Below are positions 6,942 through 9,390 of a stretch of DNA of 9,390 bases, in pieces (position 1 is the first letter of the stretch; the number at the start of each line of letters is the position of its first letter). A program made the position numbers and the translations under genes. The notes under the pieces are model-generated. The model was not told where the DNA came from and searched no databases. It saw nothing but the letters and a program-made list of their open reading frames with translations. The stretch comes from an uncultured Balneolaceae bacterium (GTDB lineage Bacteria; Bacteroidota; Rhodothermia; Balneolales; Balneolaceae), in the NCBI GenBank assembly GCA_937982515.1, contig CALJMB010000009.1, positions 1 to 9,390 on the forward strand, given 5' to 3'.

Positions 6942-6974
6942 AATAATTACCTCTTTTTTTATGGGTTACTTCCT

Positions 6975-7589
6975 TTAGTGAGTGTGCGCATGGTGGCCAT
7001 GATGAGATGCACCGGAGCTCACAATCTCATAGATCGGCTCTATATAGTGCGTGTATTTCACATAGGCTTCTACGTATTTGCGGCCGGCTTCTATGTTATT
7101 GGGATCGAAGTTCTTTAACTCACTGGCCTCTTTGAAGTACGTGTGAAGCCCCTCTTCAAAAGCGTGAATCAGGAGGTCGCGTACTTCCTGCAGTGATCCT
7201 GTCTCCAGAGCTTTATCTGCTGCAGGGATGGCCGGGCCGAAGTCGGTTCCCGCCGGCTTGATTCCGGTATAGGGAGCCCCCTCCGATTCCCGATGCAGGC
7301 GAACCAGGGTTTCGAAGAAATACATATCAGCCATTTCGCGTACTTCTTCGCTTGTATCACGCACATTCAACGTCTTTTGAAAGGCGGTACGAACCTCTGC
7401 TTCCTGCTCCGGATATACCCAGATCAACACCAGATTTACATTGCCTGTATCCAGGGCTTTCTGTGCGGCTTTAACTACCGGGCCGTCCATGCTGTCGCAG
7501 TGGGCTTCGGCAAGTTGCGGTGTCGCGACACTGGCTAATAACACAAATGAAAGCAGCGTTGTGAGTTTGATTATGTTATTGTTCCACAT
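6975..7589 (-). CDS. Secreted DUF6448-family protein, predicted mature N-terminal His
   Basis: This 204-residue exported protein has no known function. Residues 1-29 form a Sec signal peptide (Lys-containing start, hydrophobic core at about 9-22) ending in a signal-peptidase I site, AEA. Cleavage there would leave H30-C31-D32-S-M-D-G-P as the mature N-terminus. The body is largely helical: VKAAQKALDTGNVNLVLIWV, then FETLVRLHRESEGAPYTGIKPAG, then a second similar helix starting PAADKALETGSLQEV, which suggests an internal duplication. The C-terminus is a metal-binding-like tail, HHGHHAHTH. I recognise the HCDSMDGPVV start and the GAPYTGxKPAG segment as features of the DUF6448 family, from memory. 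AAGGAG about 7 bases before the ATG supports the start. It is the first gene of the probable operon with the HMA protein and the P1B ATPase, so periplasmic metal binding is a reasonable inference. Nothing shows a catalytic role. Confidence 0.87.
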   Translation of the reverse strand: MWNNNIIKLTTLLSFVLLASVATPQLAEAHCDSMDGPVVKAAQKALDTGNVNLVLIWVYPEQEAEVRTAFQKTLNVRDTSEEVREMADMYFFETLVRLHRESEGAPYTGIKPAGTDFGPAIPAADKALETGSLQEVRDLLIHAFEEGLHTYFKEASELKNFDPNNIEAGRKYVEAYVKYTHYIEPIYEIVSSGASHHGHHAHTH

Positions 7590-7737
7590 GGTATTCTCCT
7601 TTAGAAGATTAAGTGATGGTTGGTTTCTGTACCCAAGGTAAAGAGAGGCGGCCCGTACTAAAATGATCTGGCTCAGTTAAGAGCAGGTGATGTGAAGAGA
7701 TTACTTCTTTATCCATCCCCTGCTGTCCACAAACAGG

Positions 7738-7863
7738 ATGCTTCCGGAAGAACAGAAATTAGTACTGGATGAGCTCAGGGAATTTTCCGGCAATCAGAAT
7801 CATTTTGGAGGTATCAAAGGATGCACTTTTTCCTGTCTGGAATGGATATCCCTTCATGTATAA
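7738..7863 (+). CDS. Doubtful 41-residue reading frame
   Basis: An ATG-to-TAA frame encodes a 41-residue peptide beginning MLPEEQKLVLDELREF and ending CTFSCLEWISLHV. The first half looks like a real amphipathic helix and the second holds two cysteines. There is no usable Shine-Dalgarno sequence: CAGG directly abuts the ATG. I recognise no family. It may be a small protein, the remnant of a longer gene, or chance. It lies in the promoter region of the metal operon. Confidence 0.22.
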   Translation: MLPEEQKLVLDELREFSGNQNHFGGIKGCTFSCLEWISLHV

Positions 7864-7905
7864 ACAGACAGTTCCTGTCACCGCTTAAAGAATGAATGGC
7901 CGATC

Positions 7906-7936
7906 ATGTATACAAATAGAATAGATATGTACACAT
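7906..7936. promoter_or_regulatory. Repeated ATGTAyACA boxes before the DUF2267 gene
   Basis: ATGTATACA (7906-7914) and ATGTACACA (7927-7935) differ at one base and start 21 bases apart, about two helical turns. Each core is itself palindromic (TGTATACA and TGTACA). The second ends 9 bases before the GGAGAGGT ribosome site. A dimeric regulator bound twice on one DNA face would give this pattern. AT-rich chance similarity is the alternative. Confidence 0.3.
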
Positions 7937-7958
7937 TAAATAGTGGAGAGGTATAATA

Positions 7959-8492
7959 ATGGCTAAACAGAGTAAAGAGTTGCAGTGGTTCGACCAGCTG
8001 CCTGCAGAAGAACCGCCGCCCGGTAGCAAGAAGGAGGCCGATAACAGAAGGCAAGCTATGGCTTATCTGGGAAAGCATATAACAAATACATCTCAGTGGG
8101 TCAATGAGATTGCAGTATTGATAAATGCTGATGAGAGAAAAGATTTAGCGTGGAATGCCCTGCGGGGCGTATTGCAGGCAATCAGAGACAGGCTTACCCC
8201 TGAAGAGGCGTTTCAGTTATCGGCGCAGCTCCCAATGCTGATTCGCGGCATGTTCTTCGAGAGGTACTATCTCAGCGGCAAACCCGAGAAGTTCAATGCA
8301 GAGGAACTGAAAAGCCGTATTGAAGAAGCTTTGGGGCCGTCGCCGGAGGTTGACCCCTCACTGGCGTTTAAAGCTGTTCTTTTGGTTCTTCGCAAATATG
8401 TAAGTGAAGGCCAACTGAGTGACATCTATGGAATTATGCCAAAAGATATCAGGCAGTTGTGGGATGATAGCCTGAAAGCCCATACCGCTTAA
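7959..8492 (+). CDS. DUF2267 domain protein
   Basis: This 177-residue soluble protein has no signal peptide or membrane helix. Residues 1-30 are a polar, proline-containing extension (EEPPPGSKKEADNRR). The DUF2267 domain spans about 35-170 and shows the family's two alpha-helical halves. The first includes WVNEIAVLINADERKDLAWNALRGVLQAIRDRLTPEEAFQLSAQLPMLIRGMFFERY (47-103), and the second includes PSLAFKAVLLVLRKYVSEGQLSDIYGIMPKDIRQLW (133-168). The biochemical role of this family is not established; in my recollection its members often sit near stress or envelope genes. The start is well supported by GGAGAGGT (7945-7951) a few bases before ATG. Nearby genes are a universal stress protein (convergent) and the divergent metal operon, in keeping with a stress link. 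A small hairpin (CCTGT/ACAGG, 8504-8520) follows the stop but lacks a T run. Confidence 0.9.
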   Translation: MAKQSKELQWFDQLPAEEPPPGSKKEADNRRQAMAYLGKHITNTSQWVNEIAVLINADERKDLAWNALRGVLQAIRDRLTPEEAFQLSAQLPMLIRGMFFERYYLSGKPEKFNAEELKSRIEEALGPSPEVDPSLAFKAVLLVLRKYVSEGQLSDIYGIMPKDIRQLWDDSLKAHTA

Positions 8493-8603
8493 CCATTCCG
8501 ATGCCTGTTCCGGCCACAGGAGGGCGATAGTAAGTAGAACGTAACAGCCGTGTATCCCAGGAAGATTATCCTCTCAGACGCAGGAACTTGTGCCATACAG
8601 GGT

Positions 8604-8656
8604 AAGATTCCTCCACTACGAGCCGCTGACACCGCGGCTCTCCGGTCGGAATGACG
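8604..8656. repeat. Probable dispersed palindromic intergenic repeat
   Basis: The element begins AAGATTCCTCCACT and ends CCGGTCGGAATGACG. Its tips ATTCC (8607-8611) and GGAAT (8648-8652) are complementary. At its centre is a perfect stem, GAGCCGC/GCGGCTC (8620-8626 with 8634-8640), around a 7-base loop. This GATTCCTCC...GGAATGACG layout is one I recall from short repeats scattered between genes in many Bacteroidetes-like genomes. Only one copy is in the window, so repetition itself is not shown. Lying between the convergent DUF2267 and stress-protein genes, it could also work as a terminator. The rest of 8493-8731 holds nothing I can identify. Confidence 0.5.
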
Positions 8657-8731
8657 CCTTGGGTTTTAATCATGGCTCTGCTTCCTGTCTCGTCCCGGTG
8701 CTCTGCTCCGTGACGCCGGTTACGATTACGG

Positions 8732-9390
8732 CTACTCTGCTTCGGGAGGTATCTCGCCGGGCAGGATCAGAAGCGGAACTTCTGTAAAGAATCCCATCTG
8801 TTGGGTGTGGTCTCTCTCTAACAGGTTCCCAAAAAAAGGTTTCTTATACCTTGTCATTACGATAAGATCTGTTTTTTCATTCTCCAAAAAGCTTGTAATG
8901 CCTGTATAAAAATCACTTTCAATAAGCAGCCTGAAGTCAATAGACGCATAGTTGATTTGCTCTCGGACTATTTCTCTGAATCCTTTATACCGGATGGTAG
9001 TTTGCAGATTCTCTGCCGCGGCGACGTGCAGTACGGTGATACCAGACTTAAAAAAATCTGCCAGTTCTGCGGTCTGTTGCAAGGTTGCCAGGTCGCCTTC
9101 ATGATAGTCTGTTGTAAAGGTGATGTGTTTGAGTCCGGTATATGTACTTTTTGCAGGTATAATGAGTAACGGAGCATCGGATCTCAGAATCAGGTTTCGG
9201 GTGACGCTGCCAAACAGTACTTTTTCTATTCCCGATTTGCCTTTAGAGCCCAGAACTATCAGGTCGGCAGACTCATTCAGAATATTTGGCACGACGTCGC
9301 CCGCCTTGATGCTGGTTTTTATATCCAGATCATGGTATTCCGGCTTGCTTATCCATTCTTCCATCATTCTGTCGGAACCATAAATATAGG
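8732..9390 (-). CDS. Tandem universal stress protein (UspA family), 5'-truncated
   Basis: The frame stays open to the right edge (9388), seven codons beyond the first visible Met at 9367, so the true start probably lies outside the window. The 218 visible residues are the second half of one Usp domain plus a complete second domain. Counting from that Met, the first domain ends in DLIVLG and the ATP-binding signature G-2x-G-9x-G-S (GSKGKSGIEKVLFGS, 40-54), then APLLIIP. The second domain runs from about 79 to 204. It keeps the DLIVMT strand and PLLILPG end but replaces the signature with RYKKPFFGNLLERDH, so it is unlikely to bind ATP. Such two-domain cytoplasmic stress proteins, usually about 270-300 residues, help survival under starvation, oxidative or osmotic stress by mechanisms that are poorly defined. 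A start at 9367 would cut the first domain in half and is rejected. It converges on DUF2267. Confidence 0.92.
   Translation of the reverse strand, partial: YIYGSDRMMEEWISKPEYHDLDIKTSIKAGDVVPNILNESADLIVLGSKGKSGIEKVLFGSVTRNLILRSDAPLLIIPAKSTYTGLKHITFTTDYHEGDLATLQQTAELADFFKSGITVLHVAAAENLQTTIRYKGFREIVREQINYASIDFRLLIESDFYTGITSFLENEKTDLIVMTRYKKPFFGNLLERDHTQQMGFFTEVPLLILPGEIPPEAE

Larger units (their letters stand above)
7590..7958. other. 369-base divergent promoter region
   Basis: This region separates the minus-strand metal operon from the plus-strand DUF2267 gene and should carry both promoters. Next to the DUF6448 start there is only its Shine-Dalgarno sequence (7596-7602) and no obvious MerR- or ArsR-type dyad that I recognise. 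The middle contains a doubtful 41-codon reading frame (7738-7863). A small perfect hairpin GACAG-TTC-CTGTC lies at 7867-7879, and a repeated ATGTAyACA motif precedes DUF2267. Both are candidate operators without a known regulator. No metal-responsive regulator gene is encoded in the window. Confidence 0.45.

Noticed and set aside
8590..8787. 65-residue plus-strand frame between DUF2267 and the stress protein
   Set aside because: It runs through the palindromic repeat and into the end of the stress-protein gene. No ribosome site or recognisable family.

Overview
The window looks like ordinary chromosome from a moderate-GC Gram-negative bacterium, most likely of the Bacteroidetes/FCB side (Balneolota or Rhodothermota are my best guess). 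The guess rests on the four-helix membrane protein and the DUF6448 protein, both of which resemble FCB-type proteins as I remember them, and on the lipoprotein-type alkaline phosphatase. No marker gene fixes the taxonomy. There are no rRNA, tRNA, CRISPR or transposase genes in view.

Layout, left to right. (1) 1-288: the end of a thioredoxin gene, cut by the window edge (+). (2) 526-954: a small four-helix membrane protein (-), convergent with the thioredoxin. (3) 955-1570: 616 bases without a convincing gene, including a nested palindrome and a TATAAT box just upstream of phoA. (4) 1571-2653: a lipoprotein alkaline phosphatase (+). (5) 2691-2753: a long palindrome where phoA and gdhA converge. 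(6) 2805-4205: a hexameric-type glutamate dehydrogenase (-), with a 366-base AT-rich upstream region. (7) 4572-7589, all on the minus strand and read right to left: a secreted DUF6448 protein, a free-standing 71-residue heavy-metal-binding (HMA) protein and a P1B heavy-metal ATPase with an unusual CPG membrane motif, ending in two tandem hairpins. (8) 7738-7863: a doubtful 41-codon reading frame. (9) 7959-8492: a DUF2267 protein (+). (10) 8604-8656: a palindromic intergenic repeat. (11) 8732-9390: a tandem-domain universal stress protein (-), cut by the window edge.

How the genes fit together. The clearest functional unit is the three-gene metal cassette. The ATPase has no N-terminal metal-binding domain of its own, and the HMA protein encoded just upstream can supply one in trans. 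The first gene makes an exported protein whose predicted mature N-terminus is histidine, and which ends in a His-rich tail. A periplasmic metal-binding protein, a cytoplasmic metallochaperone and an export pump form a plausible metal-handling system. The CPG motif and the altered last helix of the pump mean its metal cannot be read off from known subclasses. This cassette is the best candidate for something undescribed. The surrounding genes (thioredoxin, universal stress protein, DUF2267) suggest a stress-oriented neighbourhood. Alkaline phosphatase and glutamate dehydrogenase look like unlinked housekeeping or nutrient genes.
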